This document shows positions 8,875 to 17,656 of a stretch of 46,700 bases of DNA, piece by piece. This DNA comes from Peptostreptococcaceae bacterium. Its GTDB lineage: Bacteria; Bacillota; Clostridia; Peptostreptococcales; BM714. The DNA is taken from contig JAENWJ010000010.1 of the NCBI GenBank assembly GCA_016649995.1, positions 1 through 46,700 on the forward strand. The letters run 5' to 3'. Under the pieces are notes generated by a model, which was not told the origin of the DNA, ran no database searches, and saw only the letters and a program-made list of their open reading frames with translations. Both the position numbers and the translations under genes were made by a program. Numbering within the stretch: the first letter of the stretch is position 1; every line of letters starts with the position of its first letter.

Positions 8875-10110
8875 TTATTTGAAATGATTGCCTATCGCCC
8901 AAGCAGTTGAGAAGGCGGCCTGCAAATTATAACCTCCGGTTTCGCCATCTATATCCAGCAATTCTCCGACAATAAAAAGTCCCTTGGCTTTTTTTGATTC
9001 CATAGTTTTTCGATTGATTTCCTTTGTTTCAACGCCACCTGCTGTCACCATTGCAATATGAAATCCTTTGACTTCCTTAATTACAAAAACATCTTCGGTC
9101 AGATACCCAGCAAGGCTTTTCCTGGCTTCCTTCCCCAATTCCGATATACGCAAATCTTCGTCTATGCCTGCGTTCTTCATGCGGTCAATGCAAAACCGCT
9201 CGGTAAGGCCGAATGACTTTAAATATCGTTTGATTCTTGGAGGATTTTTTTGCGACGCTCTATCTGTCAGTTCCCTTTCAAATGAAACCCTGTCGCGACC
9301 TTGCAGATAATTGATTATAAGCCTATCCCCAGCCTCAAAAGCTCTTGAATTGTTTAAGATTACAGGTCCTGATAATCCATCATGGGTGAAGAGCAACGCT
9401 CCCTGGAAAGAATTTTTTTTTCGGCCATTGCGCCAATGGCCTAGGCTTACCGTCTCAAAAGACAGTCCGGCAAGATGTTCCTGCAAAAAATTATCGCATA
9501 AAACAGGCGCAAGAGCCGGTTTTGTTGCAGTTATGCCATGACCCAACCTCTCGGCAAAAACATAACCGTCACCGGAAGAACCTGTTGAAGGATAAGATAG
9601 TCCGCCAGTGGCTAAAACCAGCACTTTTGAACTATATCCCCCGGTTTTGGTTGAAATCCGAAATTCATTCTTGTCTTTTAAAACACTCGTTGCTTTTTCG
9701 TTGCAAAGCACATCCACTTCTAATCGTCTCAGTTCTTTTTCCAAAACACCCAGTATATCGGAAGCCCTACCGCTTGAAGGAAAATACTTTCCGTCGGCCC
9801 TCTTTTCAAATTCCAAACCTTTTTTTTCGAAAAATCCAATAAGGTCGGCATTGTCGAATCCTTTTATGACCAACCTTAGAAAAGCTCCTTTTTCGCCGTA
9901 TTTATACAATAATTCATCAGGGTTTCCTTCATGAGTTAAATTGCATTGGCCATTCCCCGAAATCAGCAATTTTTTTCCCAAATGATCGTTTTTTTCAAGC
10001 AGAGCAACATGTTTGAAATGCTTTTTTAGAACAAGCGCACTGAACATGCCCGCCGGCCCGCCACCTATAACGATGGCGTCATACAACACTTTTTTTGCCC
10101 CGTACTCCAT
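8875..10110 (-). CDS. HI0933/YhiN-family FAD-dependent oxidoreductase
   Basis: A 411-residue flavoprotein. The dinucleotide-binding motif DAIVIGGGPAGMFSAL lies at the N terminus, ISGNGQCNLTH follows near residue 50, and GGVETKEI and GGYNLQAAFSTAWAIG occur at the C-terminal FAD site. These are the hallmarks of the HI0933 family, whose physiological substrate is unknown. The start at 10110 is preferred because GAGGGG stands eight bases upstream; an upstream in-frame ATG at 10167 lies deeper inside nhaC with no ribosome site. The gene overlaps the end of nhaC by 32 bases, indicating a shared transcript. Confidence 0.9.
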   Translation of the reverse strand: MEYGAKKVLYDAIVIGGGPAGMFSALVLKKHFKHVALLEKNDHLGKKLLISGNGQCNLTHEGNPDELLYKYGEKGAFLRLVIKGFDNADLIGFFEKKGLEFEKRADGKYFPSSGRASDILGVLEKELRRLEVDVLCNEKATSVLKDKNEFRISTKTGGYSSKVLVLATGGLSYPSTGSSGDGYVFAERLGHGITATKPALAPVLCDNFLQEHLAGLSFETVSLGHWRNGRKKNSFQGALLFTHDGLSGPVILNNSRAFEAGDRLIINYLQGRDRVSFERELTDRASQKNPPRIKRYLKSFGLTERFCIDRMKNAGIDEDLRISELGKEARKSLAGYLTEDVFVIKEVKGFHIAMVTAGGVETKEINRKTMESKKAKGLFIVGELLDIDGETGGYNLQAAFSTAWAIGNHFK

Positions 10111-11413
10111 GATTTTTACCCCTCTTAAGCAAATAATAAATCGGCAGCATATACAGGAAAAATGCAAACGGTATAAAAAGGCTACTCACACCTATTGATT
10201 CCGCAGGAACCGCTCCGGCAATATTCCATGGAATCAGGGGTGCAATAAGCACAACCGAATTTTCAATATCCAACGCGAACTGTTCCCTTCCCTTGCCAGT
10301 ATATGGTTCTTGATTCTTCATGAGCTGAAAAACAATTATAATTGCTAGAGTTTGAGTGCAGCCAATTATAGAAGCAAATACACTTATACATATCATTATT
10401 GTGAATGGCCCCGACTTTTCCATCCATGTCTTTATTTTACCCTCGGTTTCCTCCATCAAACGAGCCTTATCCAATATGCCCGAATATGCTGCCGATATCA
10501 ATACGATGAAAGATATATTTATCATCGATACAATCCCGCCGCTTTTCATTATATCCGAAAGCATGCCTTCTCCCGACAAGCTATAGCCTGTCATGATGTA
10601 GCCAAGCACCGCGCCGAAGGTTTCACCTTGGTATAAAACGGCGACAATTCCCCCTGCTAAAACACTCAAGAACATTGCATGCTTTACCTTTATGCGAAAT
10701 GCCGCGGCAACAAACAAAAGCAAAGCTGGCAAAAACGCCCAAATTCCAATTCGGTATTCGTCTCGCATGCTTTCAAGAAAAACCGCATCGACTTTATCCA
10801 ATGGATTGAAAAGGGAAACAACAAAATAGAATGCTATTGAAGCCGCAAAAGGTAGCACCAAAGTCTTCAACATATTTTTTACATTTATGTATAGGTCGGT
10901 ACAGGTAAGAACCGAAATCAGGTTTGCGCTCGAAGACATAGGGGAGCATCGATCACCAAAATATGCACCCGCAATCACGGCTCCGCCGACGATATATGGC
11001 GCAACGCCTGCAGATTTTGCCATCACAAGCAACACGACCCCTATTGTTCCTGCCGTGCCGAATGCCGTCCCCAGCAAAAATGACATCATCGAGCTCATTA
11101 GAAATGCAAACAATATGAATATTCTTGGATTCATCCATATCAAACCGTAATAACCAATCGCGGAAATTGTGCCTGCAGCCATCCAACACGATGTTATTGC
11201 TCCTATCAATATGAATATCTGCACAATCAGCAATATCCCTTCTGTTCCAGAAATCATCATTTTAAATATATCCACAACAGAGAACCCTTTACGGAAAGCT
11301 ATCCATCCGAACAACAATATTCCAATCACAAGTGGAATTAATAAATTTATTCCACTTGCTACGCTTAAAATAAGCAAAACAAACAGTATTATTGAAGCAC
11401 CAAGCAAATGCAT
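10079..11413 (-). CDS. nhaC: NhaC-family Na+/H+ antiporter
   Basis: A 444-residue integral membrane protein of about 11-12 helices. It carries the NhaC-family landmark GAYFGDRCSPMSSSANL around residues 170-186 and a second conserved Ala/Thr-rich half with IGCTQTLAIIIVFQL. It should exchange Na+ for protons (or a malate/lactate-type organic anion, as some relatives do) across the cytoplasmic membrane. GGGTGGG precedes the ATG. It heads a leftward operon with the HI0933 flavoprotein, cobalamin adenosyltransferase and nitroreductase. A Na+ cycle fits an anaerobe that also encodes a sodium:solute symporter in this window. Confidence 0.9.
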   Translation of the reverse strand: MHLLGASIILFVLLILSVASGINLLIPLVIGILLFGWIAFRKGFSVVDIFKMMISGTEGILLIVQIFILIGAITSCWMAAGTISAIGYYGLIWMNPRIFILFAFLMSSMMSFLLGTAFGTAGTIGVVLLVMAKSAGVAPYIVGGAVIAGAYFGDRCSPMSSSANLISVLTCTDLYINVKNMLKTLVLPFAASIAFYFVVSLFNPLDKVDAVFLESMRDEYRIGIWAFLPALLLFVAAAFRIKVKHAMFLSVLAGGIVAVLYQGETFGAVLGYIMTGYSLSGEGMLSDIMKSGGIVSMINISFIVLISAAYSGILDKARLMEETEGKIKTWMEKSGPFTIMICISVFASIIGCTQTLAIIIVFQLMKNQEPYTGKGREQFALDIENSVVLIAPLIPWNIAGAVPAESIGVSSLFIPFAFFLYMLPIYYLLKRGKNHGVRGKKSVV

Positions 11414-11469
11414 TTAATCCCACCCTTTCATCTAATCTCTCCCATGAAATTGTAACATTCCTTAGGGTA

Positions 11470-11495
11470 AAAAAAAAGAGCCTTTCGGCTCTTTT
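11470..11495 (-). terminator. Terminator of the parvulin gene
   Basis: Read leftward, AAAAGAGCC and GGCTCTTTT pair around a GAAA tetraloop, followed by a run of nine or more T. It begins within the stop codon of the parvulin gene. Confidence 0.88.
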
Positions 11496-12237
11496 AGTAA
11501 ATTTCCACTTCATACTGTTTTTTCAACTCACTTATCTTTTCCATGTATACATCCCTTTGCTTTTCAGCTACGAGCCTTTGGCCAATTTCATTCTTTACCT
11601 CGTCGTAGGCTCTTACGGATGGCTCCTGCTTTTCTTCAACCTTGATGATATGGTATCCGAACTGTGTCTTTACAGGTTGACTGATTTCGCCAACATTCAT
11701 GGCAAAGGCTGCAGCCTCAAATTCTGGGACCATTTTCCCTCTACCGAACATACCCAAATCTCCACCGTTTTCTTTTGACGGGCATTTTGAATATTTTGTT
11801 GCAGCATCTTCGAATGCAAGACCTCCACCAATTTCCGCCTGTATGCTCTTAGCCGCTTCCTCGCTATCCACAAGAATATGTTTGGTACGTATGCTCTCCG
11901 GCATTTGAAAGTTGCTTTTATTTTTTTCATAGTACTCTTCAGCATCATTTTCTTCGACAGCAACGTTTGCAATTGTTTTGTTTACGACATACTGCTTGAG
12001 TATGTTAACCTTTGCAGTTTCAAGTTGCGACTTGAATAATTCGTCTCCATCCATTCCGCTTGCCATCGCATATAGATAAAAGAGCTCCTGATTTACCAAC
12101 TCATTCAAAACATATTCTCTGCCCTTTTCATTGTCGAACTGAGCGGCACGCTCCGGTCCAAGGCTCTTGATCATCATTTCCATTTCTTCTTTCAGTATTT
12201 CCCTATTTCCCACTTTTGCCAAAACATTTTTATTCAT
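11494..12237 (-). CDS. Cytoplasmic parvulin-type peptidyl-prolyl isomerase
   Basis: A 247-residue foldase. An N-terminal helical SurA/trigger-factor-like region (1-110) precedes a parvulin PPIase domain (about 115-205) with RTKHILVDSEEAA, GGDLGMFGRGKMVPEF and TQFGYHIIKVEE, followed by a short helical tail. There is no signal peptide or lipobox, unlike PrsA, so it probably acts in the cytosol. A very degenerate second copy of the 5' part of this gene and its leader lies at 16941-17239. The gene stands alone, ending at a strong terminator. Confidence 0.92.
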   Translation of the reverse strand: MNKNVLAKVGNREILKEEMEMMIKSLGPERAAQFDNEKGREYVLNELVNQELFYLYAMASGMDGDELFKSQLETAKVNILKQYVVNKTIANVAVEENDAEEYYEKNKSNFQMPESIRTKHILVDSEEAAKSIQAEIGGGLAFEDAATKYSKCPSKENGGDLGMFGRGKMVPEFEAAAFAMNVGEISQPVKTQFGYHIIKVEEKQEPSVRAYDEVKNEIGQRLVAEKQRDVYMEKISELKKQYEVEIY

Positions 12238-12362
12238 TAAATAGTCTCCTTTAAATTTAGTCTAATGCCATAGTAACAGAAAGCTTAATCCCTGTTCATG
12301 TGAACCTCCCCTTGTAAACTGCTTCGCAGCTATATCGGAGATTATAGAAGGGGATTGCGTTT

Positions 12363-12938
12363 TTAATTTTGTTCAAAAATCCAATTTCTATCCCTAAGAA
12401 GAGCTTCTATCTTACCTCCCGGCTTGACCGCATCCACCCTAACATTGGTCATGTCCATGTAAAGCCTCATTGATGTCTCGCACAAATTGCCGCCCTTCAT
12501 GATGAATACACCGTCAGTCATTGTGTCTCCATTCAAAAGGCCCCTTTTCTCCATTCCCCCGAGCACAAGGCCCATGCGCATGTGCATGCCGTCCTCCTCT
12601 ATGAAAAAGCCGGCCACTCTGTTTAGATTCTTCTCTGGAAAATTTTCCGAAATGCACGCATGACTATCCAAATGGCTTATGTCGGTCATCTTTCCTCCCG
12701 AAAATACAATTCTGCGGTTGTTCAGGAATTCCATAGAATTTCCTTCGCTTCCAAGAACCGTCCCATAGCCTTCGGCTGTCTCCCGGTGAACAATAATTTC
12801 CAAACGGTTTTTTCTAACTCTCCAAAATGAATCTTCCGGAAGCCTTAGAGACATTTGATTGAAGAGGGAATTAATCATTATTTTTTCATATCTCTTTTCA
12901 TTGAACAATTCGCACATCTTATTAAAAGTATCCTTCAT
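12363..12938 (-). CDS. Conserved-looking protein of unknown function
   Basis: A 191-residue soluble protein that I do not recognise. It has no signal peptide or membrane segment and a mixed alpha/beta composition. A central run of short beta-like stretches (RLEIIVHRE, RIVFSGGKMTD, FFIEEDGMHMRMG, GVFIMKGGN) suggests a small beta-rich domain after an N-terminal helix. GAGGTG lies six bases before the ATG at 12938; an in-frame GTG at 12947 overlaps that site and is unlikely. It is probably monocistronic. The 60 bases downstream include a weak CCCCTT/AAGGGG pairing. Confidence 0.7.
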   Translation of the reverse strand: MKDTFNKMCELFNEKRYEKIMINSLFNQMSLRLPEDSFWRVRKNRLEIIVHRETAEGYGTVLGSEGNSMEFLNNRRIVFSGGKMTDISHLDSHACISENFPEKNLNRVAGFFIEEDGMHMRMGLVLGGMEKRGLLNGDTMTDGVFIMKGGNLCETSMRLYMDMTNVRVDAVKPGGKIEALLRDRNWIFEQN

Positions 12939-13095
12939 TTTTTTCACCTCTTTAATACATTAAACCACAAATTGCATATCCCCGCCACAAGCTTCAAAAA
13001 AAACACCGAAACAGATTTCTCCATTACGGTGGCTTTTCCAGAATTGCATCAATAGAATAGTAGCCACTTTCATCAGGCTTCAGCAAGACATAAAG

Positions 13096-13135
13096 TTACC
13101 CCCCATTCGCATAGGCAATCGCAAATGGGGGGTAA
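13096..13135. terminator. Hairpin ending the aminotransferase-transporter operon
   Basis: Twelve-base arms TTACCCCCCATT and AATGGGGGGTAA pair perfectly. The leftward U tract is short (AACTTTATG), so termination may be moderate. It lies about 30 bases past the stop of the YkvI-type transporter. Confidence 0.55.
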
Positions 13136-13164
13136 GGGGGTTTAATGGCTCTTTAATTGTTATC

Positions 13165-14280
13165 CTACTTTTTGATTTCCAAAGCCTTATCTTGTTGCAT
13201 GATTTTCCAAACTCCGATTGTGCAAACCGGAACTACATAGAATGCGAAGAAGCCCCATGTTATGGTTCCGTATCCTTTAGCTATGAGACCTATCAATCCG
13301 AATTGGGCTATTCCAGCTCCAACAACGAGAAGGGCTATAGTAAGTGATGTTGTAAATTTGGTCGGCATTGTTTCGCCTTTTTCTTTGTATACTGAATTGA
13401 TACGCTCAGTAACAGCAAATATGAATCCTGTACCGGTTTCTATAAGTGTTCCGAAAAGAACTATTTGGAATGTTATTTGGAAGAAGGGCGAGCCCAATAC
13501 TCCCAAAATATGATTTGTCGGAACCGCAACTGTCAAGATTTCCGGATAGAGGCCTATCATTGCCAGGTAAAGAAGTATTCCTGGAACGATTCCGATGATT
13601 CCGGCCATGATGCCAGATCCGATTGCTTCTTTTCTTGTTTCTATATGACGAGTTGAAAAAAGAACGGCGGGGATGATTCCCAAATTGTAGAATGCATATT
13701 TAAATCCGCCCATTGCCCAGCCGGGCTTAATGTTTCCTTGGAATACAGAGTTCACGATGCCGTCGCCGTACTTAGTGAAGCAAACAACCAGGAATGCGAT
13801 GTAAACTGCATAAAGCAGGAAAGACCAGTATGAAAGGAATTTCTCGATGGTATCTGAACCGTTGAATACCAAAAGTCCTACTCCAACCATCATTCCGACA
13901 ACTCCAACATAATAATTCAATCCAAAAATTTCATTAAGTATGCTTCCTGCTGTCGATGCGATTACAGCGAGAACGATGAGAAGCAATACAAAATAACATA
14001 CTTCATAAAGCCACCATGCCTTGCCGAGCAGTTTCGTGAAGAAGCTTCTGTAGTCATACGCCTTGAATACCCTTGCAAATTCAAAGGTTACGGCACATAC
14101 TAGCGACCAAATTACTGTCGATATGCATACCATGGCGATCAGGCCGCCCAATGTTCCAAAGTTTAGAAAAAATTCTACAAGCTCACGTCCCGTTCCGTAG
14201 CCTCCTGCGATAACAACGGATTGGAAAACGATACCCGGAACAAAATATTTCTTAAATGTATCCGATTTTACAAAATTCAT
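13165..14280 (-). CDS. YkvI-like amino-acid/cation transporter-type membrane protein
   Basis: A 371-residue protein with about ten hydrophobic helices. Near its N terminus a glycine-rich unwound-helix motif, VVIAGGYGTGRELVEFF, is typical of YkvI (COG3949) proteins of the LeuT/APC fold. These are uncharacterised, but the fold and its place after two PLP enzymes suggest uptake of the amino acid they process. The ATG has AAGGAGG seven bases upstream. It is last in a leftward three-gene operon behind the sigma-54 promoter at 16834-16849, 63 bases after the class III enzyme. Confidence 0.85.
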   Translation of the reverse strand: MNFVKSDTFKKYFVPGIVFQSVVIAGGYGTGRELVEFFLNFGTLGGLIAMVCISTVIWSLVCAVTFEFARVFKAYDYRSFFTKLLGKAWWLYEVCYFVLLLIVLAVIASTAGSILNEIFGLNYYVGVVGMMVGVGLLVFNGSDTIEKFLSYWSFLLYAVYIAFLVVCFTKYGDGIVNSVFQGNIKPGWAMGGFKYAFYNLGIIPAVLFSTRHIETRKEAIGSGIMAGIIGIVPGILLYLAMIGLYPEILTVAVPTNHILGVLGSPFFQITFQIVLFGTLIETGTGFIFAVTERINSVYKEKGETMPTKFTTSLTIALLVVGAGIAQFGLIGLIAKGYGTITWGFFAFYVVPVCTIGVWKIMQQDKALEIKK

Positions 14281-14343
14281 GTGTGTTCCTCCTTAAGTCA
14301 ATTTTAGTATGATTGCGGTTTTAACAGCCAAGCTTTTTGTTCT

Positions 14344-15696
14344 CTACCACCCCTTTGCAGTTTTGAGTACCTCGTCGGGAATATCCCCGGCCAAGAACTC
14401 TTTCATTGATTCCTCTATGATATCAATTGCCTTATCTATCTCTTCACGGGTAATTACGAGAGGCGGTTGGAATCTTAGTACGCCGTCTCCCAAGAAAATT
14501 ATGATTACCCCTTTTTCCCAACATCTGTAGCAAATTTTAGCCGCCGCTTCTCTGTAGCCTTCCTTGGAAATTCTGTCTCTTACCAAGTCCACACCTATGG
14601 AAAGTCCCAAGCCCCTTACATCGCCTATGATTTCATACTCTTCCATCAACGCTTCGAAGCGCCCCTTGGCGTAATTGCCAAGTTCGGTACTCTTTTCCAA
14701 AAGATTCTCGTCTTTTATTACCTCGAGCGTCGCATATGCCGCCGCGCAAGCCAATGCATTCCCGCTCATTGTAAAGAGATGCGCGGGAGCATCCATAGAA
14801 TCCATTATTTCTTTTCTAGCTACTATAGCGCTTAGTGGAACCCCTGAACCAATGGATTTGCCTAGAATCAGCATATCGGGAACCACATCGAAATGTTCTA
14901 TTCCAAACCATTTCCCAGTGCGGCCAAAGCCTTGCTGCACTTCCTCGCTCACGAAAAGTATTCCATTCTCACTGCATAGTTCATACAAGGCTTTCATATA
15001 GCGATTGGGCGGAACGATAAGTCCACCGTCTCCCTGTATTGGTTCTATTATAACGGCCGCTATTTCTTCAGGCGGCATGAAAGTTTTCATGGCTTTCTTG
15101 AAAGCGCCCAGGCACTCCAAATCGCAGGTTTCGCATTTCTTGCCATATAGGCATCTGTAACAATCGGGGTATTCGATGTGCTCTATTTCCCCCAAAAGCG
15201 GTCCTATCTTTCTTCGCATGTTAAGGCTTATTGCGCTTAGGGACAATGCTCCGTAAGTAGATCCGTGATACGCTCCTATGAATGAAACTATTTTCTTTCT
15301 TCCGGTGTAAGCCCTTGCAAGCTTTATTGCTCCGTCATTTGCGTCGGAACCGCTATTGCCAAATGCAACTTTTTTTTCATAGTCCCCTGGCGTAACCTCT
15401 ATAAGGGCCTCTGCGTATTTAACAAGGGGCTCTGAATACATATAGGCCGCCGTATATGTTATGTATTTTTCCGCTTGTTCTTTTATCGCTTTTACTATTC
15501 TCGGATGCGCATGCCCAGTATTAAGAGCAGATGCACTCGACAACAAATCTATGAATTCGTTTCCGTCAAAGTCTTCTAGTATAGCTCCATGGCCCCTTGC
15601 AACAGCCAAAGGATAATATGGCATCCTAGCAAACTCCGGATATACCTTAGCATCCCTGTCTATGATTTCTTGCGTTTTAGTCAATTTAAAACTCAT
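14344..15696 (-). CDS. Class III PLP enzyme, isoleucine 2-epimerase/GABA-aminotransferase-like
   Basis: A 450-residue fold-type I PLP enzyme. The PLP lysine is K280 in ILGKSIGSGVPLSA, with SFIGAYHGSTYGALSLS and the phosphate-binding SGSDAND upstream. The segment order resembles Lactobacillus isoleucine 2-epimerase: LNMRRKIGP, IIEPIQGDGG, LRFQPPLVI and a C-terminal KGW. An amino-acid racemase/epimerase or omega-aminotransferase activity is therefore most likely. Residues 179-195 hold five cysteines (CYRC...CETC...C), a dense cluster that could bind metal. GGAGG precedes the start. It lies between a HisC-like aminotransferase and a transporter, suggesting catabolism of one amino acid, perhaps a branched-chain or D-form one. 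Confidence 0.9.
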   Translation of the reverse strand: MSFKLTKTQEIIDRDAKVYPEFARMPYYPLAVARGHGAILEDFDGNEFIDLLSSASALNTGHAHPRIVKAIKEQAEKYITYTAAYMYSEPLVKYAEALIEVTPGDYEKKVAFGNSGSDANDGAIKLARAYTGRKKIVSFIGAYHGSTYGALSLSAISLNMRRKIGPLLGEIEHIEYPDCYRCLYGKKCETCDLECLGAFKKAMKTFMPPEEIAAVIIEPIQGDGGLIVPPNRYMKALYELCSENGILFVSEEVQQGFGRTGKWFGIEHFDVVPDMLILGKSIGSGVPLSAIVARKEIMDSMDAPAHLFTMSGNALACAAAYATLEVIKDENLLEKSTELGNYAKGRFEALMEEYEIIGDVRGLGLSIGVDLVRDRISKEGYREAAAKICYRCWEKGVIIIFLGDGVLRFQPPLVITREEIDKAIDIIEESMKEFLAGDIPDEVLKTAKGW

Positions 15697-15711
15697 TATT
15701 ATTCCTCCATC

Positions 15712-16800
15712 CTATTTTTTCTCGAGCTGCTCGATTCTTTCGACAAGAACATCCACATCCGCGTTGATTCTGAGACGAACACAGTTTTTGCCCAAACCCT
15801 CGAAATTGCATCCCGGAACAGACAATACCTGAACTTTAAGCAACTCACTATATAAATCGACTTTCTTGTCTTCATGAACCATAGTCATTATCGGAACCGT
15901 AAGACTCGTCTCGAGAACTCCAATCGTCTTCATCGATTCAATGACTTTTTTCTTTGCAACGGCGATTTTCTCTCTGCTCTCTTCCAAAAACCCTTCCTCT
16001 TTCAAAGCCTCTTGAGCAAAAACCGCCCCCATTCCGCTTACGCAAAATGGAATAGCAACTTTTCTGTAGACGTCCATGAGTTCCACCGGTCCTACAGCGT
16101 ATCCAACCCTCATACCTGCCATTCCAAATCCCTTCGAAAAAGATTTTACCACCATTATGTTGTCGTACCTTTCCATAAGATTGATAGCGGAATTCTTTTT
16201 TTCCATGAAATCTCCATAGGCTTCGTCTACAAGAACACAAACCCCGAGCTTGGCTGCTTTCTCTACAATCTTTGAGATGGTCTCAATGGGAATTATTTGT
16301 CCCGTCGGATTATTGGGATTGTCTATATAGCAAATGGCATGTCTGCTTTCAATTGCGTTTATGAGCCTTTGGCCGTTGAACCTTCCATTGTTTCCGAACA
16401 TGTCCACCGTTTCATATATGCCTCCCATAGCCTCCACATCCATCCCAAAATCAGGAAACTGTGGGCCATGGCCTATGACCGCCGTTCCCTTGTCAATAAA
16501 CATCTTGTTGATTTTTGTCAGTGAATCCATGGACCCGCAAGCCAATTCGATTTGCCCCATATCAATGGATGCACAATCCTTCCAATAATCCATGATTGCG
16601 TTTTTCAATTTCGAATCGCCGTGAGGATATTGGCTTATCAAATCGAGGTTCATCATCCTTGCAGCTTCATTGATTGCCTTCGGAAATCCGTATGGATTAA
16701 TACCTAAAGAGCAATCTATGCCGTCGGCGGCGAAATCCTCGGGTACATTTGCATAACTTTCATGCTTTATTTTTTCTAAATGTTTTCTAATGTGATACAT
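15712..16800 (-). CDS. Class I/II aminotransferase, histidinol-phosphate-aminotransferase-like
   Basis: A 362-residue PLP aminotransferase. Motifs are LGINPYGFP, a YIDNPNNPTGQ substrate/PLP segment, VDEAYGDF and the PLP lysine in SFSKGFGMAGMRVGYAVG, all typical of the HisC/CobD subgroup. It is not near any histidine or cobalamin biosynthesis genes. Its operon partners (an epimerase-like PLP enzyme and a transporter) and its sigma-54 promoter point to inducible amino-acid catabolism instead of biosynthesis. It is the first gene of the operon; GGAGGGG lies six bases before the ATG and the predicted transcript start is only about 24 bases upstream. Confidence 0.9.
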   Translation of the reverse strand: MYHIRKHLEKIKHESYANVPEDFAADGIDCSLGINPYGFPKAINEAARMMNLDLISQYPHGDSKLKNAIMDYWKDCASIDMGQIELACGSMDSLTKINKMFIDKGTAVIGHGPQFPDFGMDVEAMGGIYETVDMFGNNGRFNGQRLINAIESRHAICYIDNPNNPTGQIIPIETISKIVEKAAKLGVCVLVDEAYGDFMEKKNSAINLMERYDNIMVVKSFSKGFGMAGMRVGYAVGPVELMDVYRKVAIPFCVSGMGAVFAQEALKEEGFLEESREKIAVAKKKVIESMKTIGVLETSLTVPIMTMVHEDKKVDLYSELLKVQVLSVPGCNFEGLGKNCVRLRINADVDVLVERIEQLEKK

Positions 16801-16833
16801 CTATACCCCTCCATTCTTTCACTCCTTAATACA

Positions 16834-16849
16834 CGCAAATACCGTGCCA
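16834..16849 (-). promoter_or_regulatory. Sigma-54 (-24/-12) promoter of the aminotransferase operon
   Basis: Leftward, TGGCACGGTATTTGCG matches the consensus TGGCACG-N4-TTGC exactly, with the invariant GG and GC ten bases apart. The predicted transcription start (about 16824) gives a 24-base leader containing the ribosome site. The same promoter block recurs, slightly diverged, at 21725-21741 beside a sigma-54 activator gene. Confidence 0.82.
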
Positions 16850-16940
16850 TTTTTAGCGCCACAGACAACGTTTTCGCCAAGGCTAGTCAATCAGCTATTT
16901 CAATCTTTATATCATTTACCTTTATTTCTTTATCTACAAT

Positions 16941-17239
16941 AATATGTTTGGCGCGGACGCTTTCCGGTATTTGGAAATCGTCTTGTTTGCTGCATACTAC
17001 TTGAGTATGTTGCCCTTTACAGTTTCAAGTTACGACTTAAAATCTCTTCCCTATCCATTCTGTTTGACATCGAATATAGATAAATGAGCTGATTAATCAG
17101 CTCATTTAAAGCATACTCTCTTCCTTTATCGCTATTGAACTGGGCATCACGCTCCGGTCCAAAGCTCTTGAACATCGTTCCCATTTCTTCTTTACAGTAT
17201 TACCCTATTTTACACTTTTGCCAAAACATTTTCGTTTAT
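16941..17239 (-). pseudogene. Degenerate copy of the parvulin gene 5' part
   Basis: This stretch aligns through its length with the first part of the parvulin gene at 11494-12237 and, further right to about 17300, with its leader. Shared blocks include GGACCGGAGCGTG, CAATTC-type variants of the following codons and TTTATCTATAT. The start codon is ATA instead of ATG, codon 10 is a stop (GGA to TAA), further stops and indels follow, and about 60 bases around the middle are deleted. The PPIase domain is absent. It is a dead partial duplication lying directly upstream of the sigma-54 promoter. Confidence 0.9.
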
Positions 17240-17299
17240 TAATTAGTCTTCTAAAATTTTAGTATGATGTTAGAATAACAGAAATCTTAATCCCTGTCT

Positions 17300-17656
17300 A
17301 GTAAATAATCCGAATTCTCTAAATATATTACGCTAGAACCTCCAACAACCATACAGTTCACTCATCCACATACCTCAAAGCGAGCGTGGAACCAACGAGC
17401 GCCATAACGATTTGATTAGACACTTTATACCTAAGGGAAAACATATGAACTAATACTCTATAGCAACAATTCCCCATATTCAAACTTGGTGCAATACGCT
17501 GCTTCGAAAGATTCTCAGATATAAGATTTCTGATGAAGCTTTCGAAGACCAGCTCAGAATATTACTTTACAGCTGAGATTAATTGATATTACAGAAAGAC
17601 TAGTTCAACTTGTTGTTGCAATTTAGGTAAAAATAATACTCTTTTTAGATAACATA
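17300..17656. other. Non-coding stretch without recognisable features
   Basis: No open frame of useful length, no strong terminator and no recognisable insertion-sequence end was found. It is the junction between the parvulin pseudogene and the AT-rich D-aminoacylase module. A short rightward open stretch near 17510-17577 may be debris of a lost gene but is not identifiable. Confidence 0.5.

Noticed and set aside
10111-10167. Upstream ATG for the HI0933-type protein
   Set aside because: It lies within nhaC, lacks a ribosome site and adds a cysteine-rich stretch foreign to the family.
12299-12362. CCTCCCCTT/AAGGGG pairing after the unknown gene as a terminator or riboswitch
   Set aside because: The arms are short and far apart with no consistent inner helix.
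13024-13095. Leftward open stretch ending YYSIDAILEKPP just before a stop, between the unknown gene and the transporter terminator
   Set aside because: It reads somewhat like a protein C terminus, but it is only about 23 codons, has no start or ribosome site and directly follows the hairpin. A gene fragment cannot be supported.
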